Assembly (NCBI GenBank): GCA_963695505.1
Contig: CAVOGX010000014.1
Coordinates: forward strand, 806,001-870,000
Direction of reading: 5' to 3'
Source of the DNA: JACSRF01 sp963695505
GTDB lineage: Bacteria; Chloroflexota; Anaerolineae; Promineifilales; Promineifilaceae
Length of the DNA stretch: 64,000 bases
Shown one piece after another: positions 1-9,620 of the stretch. How positions within the stretch are numbered: position 1 is the first letter of the stretch; each line of letters begins with the position of its first letter. The notes under the pieces are model-generated. The model was not told where the DNA came from. It searched no databases and saw only the letters and a list, made by a program, of their open reading frames with translations. Made by a program: the position numbers and the translations under genes.

Positions 1-2
1 TG

Positions 3-164
3 CGCGCGGCCATCACCCAATTTCGTGGGGAAGGCTTGTTTGGCAGCAGCCTCACCAGCACCGATTTTGACCTGGAGCTGCGGCGAGAGCAGGGAGGCTG
101 GAAAATCTGGCGGGGCGATCGGTATTGGGCGTCTTGTTGGAATCGGGCAGTAGGCTGCCGGTAA
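3..164 (+). CDS. C-terminal end of an NTF2-like (SnoaL-type) protein, partial
   Basis: The reading frame is open from the window edge and stops at 162-164. The last 53 residues contain an acidic/aromatic strand pattern (DFDLELRREQ, then GGWKIWRGDRYW) that resembles the final beta strands of NTF2-like or SnoaL-type cone folds, where a Trp-x-x-Trp strand closes the sheet. The beginning lies outside the window, so length, domain order and function cannot be judged. It is followed 32 bases later by a well-supported start for the next gene on the same strand, so the two may be cotranscribed. The family call rests only on this short tail. Confidence 0.45.
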   Translation, partial: RAAITQFRGEGLFGSSLTSTDFDLELRREQGGWKIWRGDRYWASCWNRAVGCR

Positions 165-196
165 GCCTATCCGGCAGCCCTGCCGAGGAGGTTGTC

Positions 197-2167
197 ATGA
201 TTGTAGTACGCCGTGTTTACATTTTTTTGGTCAGCGCTATCAGCCTGAACGCCGTCACCTGGGCCTTGATATCTCTGCTGCGCGGCCTGCTTATTAGCGA
301 ACTGCGCACGCCCAAGACCACCATTGCTCTGGAAACGGCCGTAATCTTTGTCGGTCTACCCATCTTCCTGGTGCATTGGCTATGGGCGCAGCGCCTGGCC
401 GGGCGTGACAAAGACGAACATATTTCCACCCTGCGTCGTCTGTACCTGTTTGGTGTTTTGGCTGGATTCACAGCGCCTTTTGCCGCCAACGCCTACAGCC
501 TGATCCATGTTATCCTACGCCAGCTTCTCAATGTGCAAGTTAGATTTTTCAACCTGTATCCAGTGAACACCCTTGGCTCCAGCGCACTTTACTTCCCAGT
601 GGCCATGGTCATTCTGGCAGTTTTTGGGGCATATCATTGGCGCGTGCTGCAAGAAGATGACGCGCGGCAGCAAGGGCCTGGAACCGTCACGCAGTCTACG
701 GTAAAGCGCCTTTATATTTACGCCTTTACCGCCGCAGGCCTGGTGATGCTCATTAGCGCCCTGGTGCCCCTGCTGCGCTGGCTCATGGTCCAGGTCGGCG
801 AAGCGCTGGAACCAGAGGTCAACGTCCCCGCCCTGCTGGCTGCCGAGATAAGCCGGCTGCTCATTGGCCTGGGGCTGTGGCTCATCTTTTGGCTGTGGGC
901 GCAGCGCCTGTTTGCTGCAGGGCGGACCGGGGAACAAGAATCAACGCTGCGTAAGGTTTTCCTGTATACGGCCGTTTTCCTCAGCACTATCACCGTGGTA
1001 GGCAGCGCCACCATCATTCTGGCCGGTACATTGGGCCAATGGCTGGACGCGCCTTTTAACGGCGACATTCGTGATTCATTGGCGCCCCTCATCGTGCTTG
1101 GGGCTGTGTGGGCCTATCACGCCTCTGTGCTCAATGCTGACGCTCGCCAAAGCAGCGAGAAACCCCAGCAGGCCGGCATTCGCCGCCTATACCGCTACCT
1201 GGTGGCCGGGGTCGGGCTGGTAGCCCTACTCATCGGCGTGGGCGGTCTCATTGGCGTGCTCTTCTTCGTGCTCGATGGTGAACCCTTCATTGGGGATTTG
1301 CGGCAGGGGCTGGCGTGGTTTGTCTCCGCGGTATTAGCTGGGCTGCTGGTTTGGACCTTGCCCTGGCGGCAAATTCAGTGGGCAACCACCTTAACTGGTC
1401 CAGAGGGCCAGGCTGAACGGGAAAGCTTGGTGCGCCGGATTTACCTGTATCTGTTTATTTTCCTGGCCACTATGACGGTGTTGGGCACGGCCGTATTCAT
1501 TGTTTCCCAGCTTGTTGAGCTGCTGCTGGAAGCCCGCACGACCGCTCACCTGCTGCGCGACCTGGGGATGTCGCTGGCTTACGGGCTTATAGCCGTCGGC
1601 ATTTGGCTTTTCCACGGCATGGTCATGCGCCGCGACGGCCGCGCTGCCGAAAGTGACCTGCAAAGCAATCTGGCTGCTCTGCGCATTGCCCTACTAAGCG
1701 GCGACCAGCCCGCCCTGATGGAGCGCCTGCGGCAAAATCTGCTGCAAAAATTGCCGGGCATCCAGCTACAGACGCTGCCAGCGCCCTTGGGAATGGCTGG
1801 CGTGCCTGAAGCCCCGCCAGCGGCAGCTTTGCTGGCTGAGGCCAGCGTTATCATCAGCCCGGCCACCCTGGCTTTACATAACGGGCACACTGAGCTGGCC
1901 GCGGCCATGGCCCAAAGCCGGGCGCATAAGCTGTTTGTCCCCGTGCCGCAGAAAGATTACGTCTGGTTGGGGCTAAAAGAAGAAGATGAGGAGGAAGTAA
2001 CCAAACAAGCGGCGCAGGCCATTGCCCAAATTGCGGCAGGAGAGTCTGTTCACCTGGGAAGCAGGCTGGGCTTAGGGGCAATCATTGCCCTGATTGTCGG
2101 CGGCCTGTTTTTGCTCTTTGTTTTGATATCGCTAATTGGCACATTGGTTTCAGAGCTGTTCGTTTAG
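197..2167 (+). CDS. Multi-pass membrane protein with repeated DUF5671-like modules
   Basis: A 656-residue integral membrane protein. The start is the ATG at 197, because a GAGGAGG ribosome site lies about 8 bases upstream; a longer frame begins at 125 but has no such site. The protein is built from about four repeats of roughly 130 residues. Each starts with an Arg-x-Leu/Ile-Tyr-x-Tyr/Phe-type segment, has several hydrophobic helices and ends near a Trp/His-rich stretch (for example YHWRVLQEDDARQ and YHASVLNADARQ). This modular pattern matches DUF5671-type membrane proteins. Residues about 490-610 form a soluble Ala/Leu-rich region, and a last hydrophobic helix ends the protein. Three ACGGCCGT octamers lie inside the gene. 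Function is unknown; a sensor or membrane scaffold is possible. Confidence 0.7.
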   Translation: MIVVRRVYIFLVSAISLNAVTWALISLLRGLLISELRTPKTTIALETAVIFVGLPIFLVHWLWAQRLAGRDKDEHISTLRRLYLFGVLAGFTAPFAANAYSLIHVILRQLLNVQVRFFNLYPVNTLGSSALYFPVAMVILAVFGAYHWRVLQEDDARQQGPGTVTQSTVKRLYIYAFTAAGLVMLISALVPLLRWLMVQVGEALEPEVNVPALLAAEISRLLIGLGLWLIFWLWAQRLFAAGRTGEQESTLRKVFLYTAVFLSTITVVGSATIILAGTLGQWLDAPFNGDIRDSLAPLIVLGAVWAYHASVLNADARQSSEKPQQAGIRRLYRYLVAGVGLVALLIGVGGLIGVLFFVLDGEPFIGDLRQGLAWFVSAVLAGLLVWTLPWRQIQWATTLTGPEGQAERESLVRRIYLYLFIFLATMTVLGTAVFIVSQLVELLLEARTTAHLLRDLGMSLAYGLIAVGIWLFHGMVMRRDGRAAESDLQSNLAALRIALLSGDQPALMERLRQNLLQKLPGIQLQTLPAPLGMAGVPEAPPAAALLAEASVIISPATLALHNGHTELAAAMAQSRAHKLFVPVPQKDYVWLGLKEEDEEEVTKQAAQAIAQIAAGESVHLGSRLGLGAIIALIVGGLFLLFVLISLIGTLVSELFV

Positions 2168-2190
2168 CCGCAGCGTGCTGCCGTTCGCCT

Positions 2191-2892
2191 TTACCGCCCC
2201 GTCTGGAACCAGAGGTCTGTGAAGGGTAGGAACTGGCCTTGCACAATGGCTTCCCCCTGGTCGTAAGGGTCGTCCCAACCGGCATGCTGCATCCAGCCCA
2301 CAGCGCCGTTTCCCCCAGCACTGACGCGGGCGATTTCCAAGGTATGCGGCTGGCCTGGCTGGAGGGAAACGGCCGTTGCAAACGTAAAGCTGACCACATC
2401 CTCAAAGTCCAGGGGAATTTCTGCGGGCTGGCTGCGGCCTAAAACAGGTCCATCGAGCCCCCCCTGGTGCATTACTACCTGCAGCGTAACCGGTTCCGGC
2501 CCACCCGTGGAAACCCAAAGGGCCACAACAGACAACATGTCTGCAGTCGGCACAAAGGTCTGGCCTATGGGGGACAGCTCGGCCACACCCCACAGCGCTC
2601 CGCTGGTGGTAATGTTTTGCTGGTCAATGATGAATGTTGTAGGAGAAGGCAAGGGCACGGTCGTAGACTCAGGAACGGCCGTTGCGGGCAAGGTCGCTGC
2701 GGGTTCTACGGCGGGCTGCGGAACCTGGGTGGCAGGGGTGGAGGGCGTTGGGATGGAAACGGCCGTAGGCTGTAGTGTAGGCGGTGGTGGGGTTGGGGCA
2801 GTCGCGGTTGGGGTAGGTGCAGCGTCCCGGCACGCCTGCAGCAGTAGAAGGGAACAGAGTAACCACAAACCGCGCCAACAAACAGCTTTCAT
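2191..2892 (-). CDS. Secreted lipoprotein with Pro/Thr linker and beta-sandwich-like domain
   Basis: A 233-residue protein with a typical lipoprotein signal: hydrophobic residues 9-18 followed by LLQAC, giving a lipidated Cys at residue 21. Residues about 24-85 are a Pro/Thr/Ala-rich linker, common in Chloroflexota surface proteins. From about residue 87 to the end is a beta-rich domain without Cys (segments such as GQTFVPTADMLSVV and PVTLQVVMHQGG). It resembles carbohydrate-binding-like sandwich domains that describe a 'first seen' product, but no catalytic motif is visible. Its start overlaps the stop of the upstream LuxR-type gene by 4 bases (ATGA type), so the two are translationally coupled. 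The regulator may therefore act in the same surface-related process; that is inference. Confidence 0.7.
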   Translation of the reverse strand: MKAVCWRGLWLLCSLLLLQACRDAAPTPTATAPTPPPPTLQPTAVSIPTPSTPATQVPQPAVEPAATLPATAVPESTTVPLPSPTTFIIDQQNITTSGALWGVAELSPIGQTFVPTADMLSVVALWVSTGGPEPVTLQVVMHQGGLDGPVLGRSQPAEIPLDFEDVVSFTFATAVSLQPGQPHTLEIARVSAGGNGAVGWMQHAGWDDPYDQGEAIVQGQFLPFTDLWFQTGR

Positions 2893-3551
2893 TCTTCCAC
2901 GTCTAGAAATGGTAAATGAGCTGCCGCTTCTTCCCGGCTGCTTACGTCCAGCTTGCGCAAAATATTGTGAACGTGATTTTTAACCGTTCCCAACTCGATG
3001 ACCAGGCGGTCGGCAATTTCCTGGTTGGTCAATCCTTCGCCAATATGGGTCAAAACCTCTTCTTCACGAGGGGTTAAGGTCTCCAGGGCGGTCGGATTAA
3101 TGCCGGTATGCGCGGAAATATGCGCCATTTCGGCTAGCTGGCGCATAAAAGCAGCGGCAATTTGCGGGGAAACTAAGGCTTTATCATCATGGGCAGCGCG
3201 GATATTGTCGAACAGTTTGTCAACGGGCACTTCTTGCAATACGTAGCCCGCAGCGCCAGCCATCACATATTGCAAAATGAGCTGTTGCGCTTTGGGTAAG
3301 CCAAATACCAAAACTTTAATGTCGGGAAAGTTAGCGGTAATAGTTTTGGTTAGCTGCAGCGCGCCATTGTCGGGCAAGCTGGCTGCCACAAGGACAATGT
3401 TACAATGAGACGTTTCGATCTGCTGTAAAGCATTGTCAAGGCTCTGTGCCTGGGCTACCACATGGAGATCTACTTCTTCGCTGAGCACCGAAGCCAGTAA
3501 GCTGGAAATAAGTTTTGTAGGGTGGACAATGAGTATGCGTATCATCTGCAT
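2889..3551 (-). CDS. LuxR/NarL-family regulator with a degenerate receiver domain
   Basis: A 220-residue protein laid out like a NarL/FixJ response regulator: receiver-like fold at residues 3-120, linker, and a LuxR-type helix-turn-helix at about 155-215 with the recognisable LTPREEEVLTHIGEGLTNQEIA and GTVKNHVHNILRKL elements. The receiver lacks its key residues. The acidic pair after the first strand is replaced (IVHP), the usual phospho-Asp position in the third strand reads VLVAASLP, and the conserved Lys is Gln (GYVLQE). It is therefore probably not phosphorylated in the normal way. The start may be 3551 or the in-frame ATG at 3545. A TATAAT sits only three bases before the first ATG. It is coupled to the downstream lipoprotein gene, and no kinase is adjacent. 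Confidence 0.8.
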   Translation of the reverse strand: MQMIRILIVHPTKLISSLLASVLSEEVDLHVVAQAQSLDNALQQIETSHCNIVLVAASLPDNGALQLTKTITANFPDIKVLVFGLPKAQQLILQYVMAGAAGYVLQEVPVDKLFDNIRAAHDDKALVSPQIAAAFMRQLAEMAHISAHTGINPTALETLTPREEEVLTHIGEGLTNQEIADRLVIELGTVKNHVHNILRKLDVSSREEAAAHLPFLDVEE

Positions 3552-3554
3552 GGC

Positions 3555-3560
3555 ATTATA
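3555..3560 (-). promoter_or_regulatory. Candidate -10 box placed for a leaderless transcript
   Basis: Reading the minus strand, TATAAT ends three bases before the ATG at 3551-3549. A start of transcription about seven bases downstream of this box would fall between the two in-frame ATGs at 3551 and 3545. That would give an almost leaderless message beginning near the second ATG. No convincing -35 element is seen at the proper distance and no ribosome site precedes either ATG, so the box is only a candidate. Confidence 0.3.
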
Positions 3561-3801
3561 CCCTATTCATTCAACCGGTTGGGGATTATTCCTGAAACGC
3601 CAACCTTGCCAGCCATGGCCCTGAAACGGCCGTTTATCACCCTCAATTTCCCGCTGCAGACCAATCTATATCTCAATATGTATCCCTTTTCTATAACCCC
3701 ATCTATTGGGAAGACCGCGGTGGCTTAGTATAGTGGTAACAACAAATCTTAACCCGCCGCAAAAACAAAGAGTGACTGCGGCAAATTAAACACGAGGCTT
3801 C

Positions 3802-4272
3802 ATGCAACAGCGATTTTCCCAGGAAAAAGAAAAGCCCACAATACCCGCGCAGCCGCCTACAAGCAATAAGCGGTTAATGGGTAAAGTCATTTTGATAATT
3901 GGTGGGCTGAAGGGAGATTGTACTGGAAACGGCCGTACCCTGGCCGAGGATTTAGCCGCGCAGGGGGCCGACATTGCACTGGTATATGACCGGGGAAAGC
4001 TGGCGCAGGCCGGTGAGACCCAAAAAGCAGTGCAAGCGCAAGGGCAAACCTGTTTGCTCATTCCCTTAAGCGTTCACGCAACACCCTACAAAATTGTGCA
4101 GTATATCCTGAAGGAGCTGGGCAGCCTCGATGTGTTCCTAGATTTTACAGAAGATAATGGGTTTTATCCGCACAAGGCGTCGCCCTGGTCGGCGACAAGG
4201 CTGCCACTTCTTGTGGCCGCCATGAAGCATATGGTGCCGAAACCAGATGAAGCCGCGGAGAAAAATATATAA
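3802..4272 (+). CDS. Truncated short-chain dehydrogenase-like protein
   Basis: A 156-residue protein that covers only the first half of an SDR/Rossmann domain. Residues about 25-115 carry the first beta-alpha-beta unit (GKVILIIGG, then ADIALVYDRGK, then GSLDVFLDFTEDNG). The normal TGxxxGIG loop is altered to GGLKGDCTGNG, and the second half with the catalytic YxxxK is missing, since the frame stops at 156. The N-terminal tail is charged (EKEKPTIPAQPP), as in YdaD-like general stress SDRs. A GAGG ribosome site lies just before the ATG. It is followed closely by a PRC-barrel gene on the same strand. It may be a nucleotide-binding remnant rather than an active dehydrogenase. Confidence 0.6.
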   Translation: MQQRFSQEKEKPTIPAQPPTSNKRLMGKVILIIGGLKGDCTGNGRTLAEDLAAQGADIALVYDRGKLAQAGETQKAVQAQGQTCLLIPLSVHATPYKIVQYILKELGSLDVFLDFTEDNGFYPHKASPWSATRLPLLVAAMKHMVPKPDEAAEKNI

Positions 4273-4295
4273 ACAAAGGAGTGTAGATACAAAAT

Positions 4296-5084
4296 ATGAT
4301 GTTTTTAGGAAAAGATTTAATTGGCAACCCTGTCATTGGTGTACGAAACGGCCGTATTTTAGGCCACGTCAAGGATCTGTATTTGGATAAAGACTTGAAT
4401 AATCTAGCCGGTCTTTACTTGGGCGGCACAGGGCTGCTCAACCGCCAGCACCACTTCGTAGAACGAAACAAAGTTACGACAATTGGTAAAGATACGGTAT
4501 TGATCCTTTCTCCTGAGGCCATTGAAGAAAGCGACGACCCTGCAGCCAGCCGCGACTGGCTGCGCCGCGACGACATCCAGGGACGCAATGTGGATACACC
4601 TGGCGGTACAAAGATTGGTACTGTTGATGACGTGATTTTGACCCGCCAGGGACATGTAGCCGGTTTCTCGCTCGGTCAAATATTGGTAAATGGCCCAATA
4701 GCAGAGAAAAAAGCGGTTGCCCGCCAGGCCGTATTGGACACAGGCTTGCGTGACGGGCAAATGACCATTGATTTACCGACAGCCGAAACTCAAGAATTAA
4801 TGGTCATCGAACCGCCCCTGTTTTCGGGTGGAAAAAAGGTCACGACGGATCCGGAAACGGTTGTTTCTGACCCCACGACTACCCCCTACACCGAGGAAAA
4901 ACCGTCTTCATCCTACGTAACCCACGCCACTCAAAATGAAGAAGATTACAAAAGCCCCTATGTCACCAAAGAAGGTGAAACGGCGAACCATGCGGATAAA
5001 AGCCCGTACATAAGCCCTAAGAGTGACAAAGCAGAAGAAGATGAAGCTTTCAAAAGCCCATACACAACGCCTGAAGGTGTCTGA
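4296..5084 (+). CDS. Double PRC-barrel protein with repetitive KSPY tail
   Basis: A 262-residue protein. Residues 1-80 and about 90-165 are two PRC-barrel units, with the typical glycine pattern (GNPVIGVRNGRILGHVKDLYLD and, in the second, RNVDTPGGTKIGTVDDVIL). Residues about 185-262 form a low-complexity acidic tail with repeated Lys/Asp-Ser-Pro-Tyr units: YKSPYVT, DKSPYIS, FKSPYTT and the weaker SSYVT. PRC-barrels occur in ribosome maturation factors, photosynthetic reaction centres and stress proteins; here the neighbouring small genes point to a stress or envelope role. The tail could be a binding or modification site because Ser/Pro/Tyr recur at regular spacing. An AAGGAG lies 15 bases before the first ATG, rather far, so the exact start is less certain. 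Confidence 0.75.
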   Translation: MMFLGKDLIGNPVIGVRNGRILGHVKDLYLDKDLNNLAGLYLGGTGLLNRQHHFVERNKVTTIGKDTVLILSPEAIEESDDPAASRDWLRRDDIQGRNVDTPGGTKIGTVDDVILTRQGHVAGFSLGQILVNGPIAEKKAVARQAVLDTGLRDGQMTIDLPTAETQELMVIEPPLFSGGKKVTTDPETVVSDPTTTPYTEEKPSSSYVTHATQNEEDYKSPYVTKEGETANHADKSPYISPKSDKAEEDEAFKSPYTTPEGV

Positions 5085-5176
5085 GCCATCTAATCTGTGC
5101 GGAAACCTAAAGGAGCAATTCGCTTGCAAACAGGCAATCTGCACGGTTTGCAAGCTATTTCAATGAGGAGAAAAAC

Positions 5177-5692
5177 TTGAACGAAAAAACGACAACTATG
5201 ACCTTTACTGCACGCAGCGCTTACGACCCAGACAAAGCCGCAACTTTCACGCTGCAAAATGGCAGCGTAGCCGTTGAATTTGGCGACACTCTGCTGAAAC
5301 AAGCTGAAGAAGCAATTGAAAAAATGAGCAGCCCAGAAACCAGTACCCTACAAAGCGTGGCTAAACCAGCCGTATCGGCATCGCTGCAAAAATTAATGGA
5401 ACCATTCCCCGTGCAGGACTTTGCCGTAGAACTCGAAGGAGACTCCCTGCAAGCCCAGGCTTGGGTGCGGGCCGGTGGCCTACGTCTGGCGCCGGTGATC
5501 TTCAACTGGGAGCATGTGGACAATCCAGACGGAGCAGCCGCTTTCGTCACAGAATTACAGCGGCGGCAAGCTGAGTCTACAAGCATCAGCCGCTACCCGG
5601 GTATACTGGACTACTGGGTTATTTGGCTGCTGGCTGGCATAACGGCCGTTACCCTTCCAATTTTACTATGGCGACGCCGCCAGCATTCATAA
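5177..5692 (+). CDS. Tail-anchored protein of unknown function
   Basis: A 171-residue protein starting at TTG 5177, chosen because a GAGGAG ribosome site ends six bases upstream; an ATG at 5207 has none. Residues 1-140 are soluble and mixed alpha/beta with no motif I recognise. Residues about 145-165 form one hydrophobic helix (YWVIWLLAGITAVTLPILL) followed by WRRRQHS, a pattern for a C-terminal membrane anchor with the bulk of the protein in the cytoplasm. It lies between the PRC-barrel gene and a short stress-like gene, in the same direction and with short gaps, so an operon is likely. One ACGGCCGT octamer encodes part of the membrane helix (ITAV). Confidence 0.6.
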   Translation: MNEKTTTMTFTARSAYDPDKAATFTLQNGSVAVEFGDTLLKQAEEAIEKMSSPETSTLQSVAKPAVSASLQKLMEPFPVQDFAVELEGDSLQAQAWVRAGGLRLAPVIFNWEHVDNPDGAAAFVTELQRRQAESTSISRYPGILDYWVIWLLAGITAVTLPILLWRRRQHS

Positions 5693-5710
5693 AAAAGGAG
5701 ATGTTTATTG

Positions 5711-6085
5711 ATGAACCAGTTAATTAGCCTGTTTAAATCCCAGAAAGATGTCGGCCAGGCCGTAACCGCACTAAGTGCGGTGACTACCGAAAGCAGCGAG
5801 ATTCAGGTATTGGAAGAGCTTCCAAATGAAGGAGTGGGCAATGCCAAAACGCCGATTATCGCCTTGAATCCCACCATGTTTGGCAACACCACGCAGCCTG
5901 TCGCGGCCGTGCCGGCTAACCCAGTAGCGGAACTACCGCTAAGCAGTGAGTTAACGGATTTTGTGCAGCGCTCTGTTGCTAAAGGCGGCGTATTGCTGCT
6001 GGTTGAGGTGGCCGATACTGATCTGGCCAAAGCCCAGTCTATCATCCGCAAACATCACGGCCGAATTCTGGAAACGGCCGTTTAG
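5711..6085 (+). CDS. Small protein resembling general-stress (GS17M-like) domains
   Basis: A 124-residue protein beginning at ATG 5711, with AAGGAG about nine bases upstream. It opens with a ferredoxin-like strand-helix segment (LISLFKSQKDVGQAVTAL, then EIQVLEELP). The middle is Pro/Asn-rich and flexible (about 45-75), and the end is a second strand-helix-strand (GVLLLVEVADTDLAKAQSIIRKHHGRILE). The split alpha/beta pattern, with a 'helix, then V.V.D' strand, resembles general stress protein 17M or DUF1269-type folds, in which a membrane-like hinge is inserted. This is a weak family call. The last codons are made by an ACGGCCGT octamer (ETAV). It is cotranscribed by position with its neighbours on both sides. 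Confidence 0.5.
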   Translation: MNQLISLFKSQKDVGQAVTALSAVTTESSEIQVLEELPNEGVGNAKTPIIALNPTMFGNTTQPVAAVPANPVAELPLSSELTDFVQRSVAKGGVLLLVEVADTDLAKAQSIIRKHHGRILETAV

Positions 6086-6107
6086 CCCCTGGTCAATGGG
6101 AGATGAT

Positions 6108-6344
6108 ATGACCTTTCAAACCTGGCTGTCACGCCAAAAAGAACGCCAAGACAACGTGGGCCGTTTAGCCCGCAAATGGGCGGACATTGACCTGAACAAG
6201 CGTATTTTTGCCAGGCGGCGCAAAAAGGATGAGCATATGAGATGGGCCACTATTCTCACCCGCCACGGCAACACCACGTACATTCAAACGTTTAACTCTG
6301 CCTGGGAAGAATTTATGCAGGCCAAAGCCCAACAGGCAGAGTGA
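6108..6344 (+). CDS. YozE/SAM-like small protein
   Basis: A 78-residue protein starting at ATG 6108 with GGGAG about six bases upstream; a second in-frame ATG lies at 6096. It is helical, with FQTWLSRQKERQDNVGRLARKW at the start and FNSAWEEFMQAKAQ at the end. The order 'WL..Q..R.D.VG.LA' then a distal 'A.EEF' resembles the YozE_SAM_like fold of small bacterial proteins. The middle is very basic (KRIFARRRKKDEHMR), which could bind nucleic acid. It is the last gene of the 3802-6344 run; the next gene faces it from the other strand only eight bases away, with no clear terminator between. Function is not known. Confidence 0.55.
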   Translation: MTFQTWLSRQKERQDNVGRLARKWADIDLNKRIFARRRKKDEHMRWATILTRHGNTTYIQTFNSAWEEFMQAKAQQAE

Positions 6345-6351
6345 ATACCCC

Positions 6352-7848
6352 TTATCCCAATTCTGCGCTGACTTGCTGTAATGCTAGTCGGCGCTTTTCT
6401 TTTGCCTGCTCCGCCTGCAGCACGATGGGCGGCGCAGCGCGCACGTCACAATCTGTCAGCGGGCAGCGCTCGCAGGTTTCATGAATGGTTTCACGGGGAA
6501 TGGCCGGATCTACCAGAAAGCGCACCTGCTCGTTGAGGTTTGGCGTCAGGCGGAAGCCCACCGTGACGCTGCTGTGCACTCCCGGAAACAGCAGCAATGA
6601 CCGCGCAAAACCCATGGCCACAAACTGGTCGTCCGCATCCAAAAAGCGGGAAATGTGAATGCCGGGCAGCGGGAACGCCTCCCCGTTTTGCTCCTGTCCG
6701 GCCCTCATCTCCCGCAGCAGCCGCGCCGACAGCCAGCGGCGGCAGTAATGCTCCTGCAGGCCAATGCCGCTAGGCACCAAAAGCTGGTTCAGATTCAGGT
6801 GGCGCACCAAGCGGATATCGCCGTTAGCCTGATGAAAGCGCAAAAAGTGCAGCTTGATACCAAAATATTGCGGAATGAGTTCGCTAAAGCGGTAAAAAAG
6901 CATCTCCGGCGTCACGTCATAGCGCGTTAGCATGTCGGCCAGGGCTTGGGGCTGCCAGGTGGTCAGGCCGAAAAAGGCTTCCAGGTCGGCTAACAGCGCC
7001 GGGCGCGGCATGAGCAGCGCACCGCCAAAGTAGGCCGCCTTGTAATCGTTCAGTAACTGTTGGAAGGTATGCACTTCATCAGGGGGGGAAGCGTAGGAGC
7101 GTTCGGTGAGGCCAAGGTATTGATAGCCCAGCTCGCGGGCCAGCAAAAACTTGATTTGGCGAGGATAGAGGCGGCTATTCAGAAGTAGAAACGGCCGTTC
7201 CCCGGCTACAAATACCGCCCGATACCCCTGTAAATCACCATTTGCCTCCAGGGTTTCCCCATCTATCACGTATCCATACTCTTGCTGCAAAAGCTCCCAC
7301 AGCGTTTCCAGGGCCACCGGTTTGGTTTCTGAAAGGGCATAGGCTGCACCAAATTCGGCCGTAAATTGCTGCGCCGCTGCCTCCAGCTCCGGGAAATAAT
7401 TTTCATGAATCTCCTGGTGCGAGCGCAGAGCTGCTCGTAAAAAATCCTCCTCTTGCAGGTCAAAACGCCGCCCAATGTCCAAAATCGCGTGCAGCAGGGC
7501 GCTGGCCTTTTCCGGCTCCCGCGTCAGCAAGTTAAGCAAATCTTCCGTCTCAAAACCAAACTCGCCAAAGGGAAAGCGCCCCACAATTGAAGAGGAGAGC
7601 GCGGCTTCCAGGTAGCGCAAGGAGGGCTGAAGCTTAATAGAAACTAAATCATCATATTCCTTCCCCAACGCCCCCGCCAGGGCCATTATCTTGTCGTTGC
7701 GCGGGTACTTGCGCCCTTTCTCTATTTCTGTGAGGTAAGAGGCCGAAATTCCCGCCCGCCGGGCCAATTCGGTCAGGGACAGGCCGACTTCCGCCCGAGC
7801 CTGGCGCATTTTCATGCCAAAGATGATATTGACGAGATCGGTGCTCAT
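6352..7848 (-). CDS. RamB/ScfR-type XRE-IrrE transcriptional regulator
   Basis: A 498-residue regulator. Residues 8-68 are an XRE helix-turn-helix (MRQARAEVGLSLTELARRAGISASYLTEIEKG). Residues about 155-290 correspond to the IrrE/M78 peptidase-like domain, but its metal site is degenerate: the expected HExxH helix reads LLARELGYQYL. The C-terminal third is the domain of short-chain fatty-acyl regulators, with a Cys cluster near the end (CERCPLTDCDVRAAPP). RamB, of the same architecture, controls glyoxylate-bypass genes in actinobacteria. Here the gene is divergent from malate synthase and isocitrate lyase, across a promoter with a large palindrome, so control of this pathway by an acyl-CoA signal is a strong inference. 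Confidence 0.85.
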   Translation of the reverse strand: MSTDLVNIIFGMKMRQARAEVGLSLTELARRAGISASYLTEIEKGRKYPRNDKIMALAGALGKEYDDLVSIKLQPSLRYLEAALSSSIVGRFPFGEFGFETEDLLNLLTREPEKASALLHAILDIGRRFDLQEEDFLRAALRSHQEIHENYFPELEAAAQQFTAEFGAAYALSETKPVALETLWELLQQEYGYVIDGETLEANGDLQGYRAVFVAGERPFLLLNSRLYPRQIKFLLARELGYQYLGLTERSYASPPDEVHTFQQLLNDYKAAYFGGALLMPRPALLADLEAFFGLTTWQPQALADMLTRYDVTPEMLFYRFSELIPQYFGIKLHFLRFHQANGDIRLVRHLNLNQLLVPSGIGLQEHYCRRWLSARLLREMRAGQEQNGEAFPLPGIHISRFLDADDQFVAMGFARSLLLFPGVHSSVTVGFRLTPNLNEQVRFLVDPAIPRETIHETCERCPLTDCDVRAAPPIVLQAEQAKEKRRLALQQVSAELG

Positions 7849-7871
7849 TGTGTATTGTGTCCTTGTACGCT

Positions 7872-7889
7872 CATGACACAGAGCGTCAT
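7872..7889. promoter_or_regulatory. Inverted repeat upstream of the regulator gene
   Basis: ATGAC and GTCAT arms are separated by about seven bases, 24-41 bases upstream of the regulator's start codon. The site lies on the regulator side of the divergent promoter region, so it may be an autoregulatory operator. It shares no obvious half-site with the 28-bp palindrome at 7940-7967. Confidence 0.3.
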
Positions 7890-7905
7890 AATCGTAAATT
7901 GTCCC

Positions 7906-7933
7906 TTGACAAACAATAATTCGTCTTTATACT
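7906..7933 (+). promoter_or_regulatory. Sigma-70-type promoter of the glyoxylate operon
   Basis: TTGACA at 7906-7911 and TATACT at 7928-7933 are separated by 16 bases, close to the sigma-70 consensus. Transcription would start near 7940, at the left end of the 28-bp palindrome, and would run into malate synthase. Confidence 0.7.
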
Positions 7934-7939
7934 TGTTTT

Positions 7940-7967
7940 CACTGCTAGCGAATATTCGCTAGCAGTG
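7940..7967. promoter_or_regulatory. 28-bp perfect palindrome, probable operator
   Basis: A perfect inverted repeat with no spacer, centred on GAATATTC, with arms ending in CACTGC and GCAGTG. It starts seven bases after the -10 box, so a bound protein would block initiation or early elongation. The divergent RamB/ScfR-type regulator is the obvious candidate. A second, smaller hairpin (CCCTGG and CCAGGG arms at 7982-7999) follows in the leader before the AAGGAGG ribosome site. Confidence 0.65.
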
Positions 7968-8021
7968 ATTTTACACCAAATCCCTGGTCTGTGCCAGGGG
8001 GAGAGCTGGAAGGAGGTATGT

Positions 8022-9599
<1,578 letters not shown>

Positions 9600-9620
9600 C
9601 CGGCGTATGAATATTTAAAT

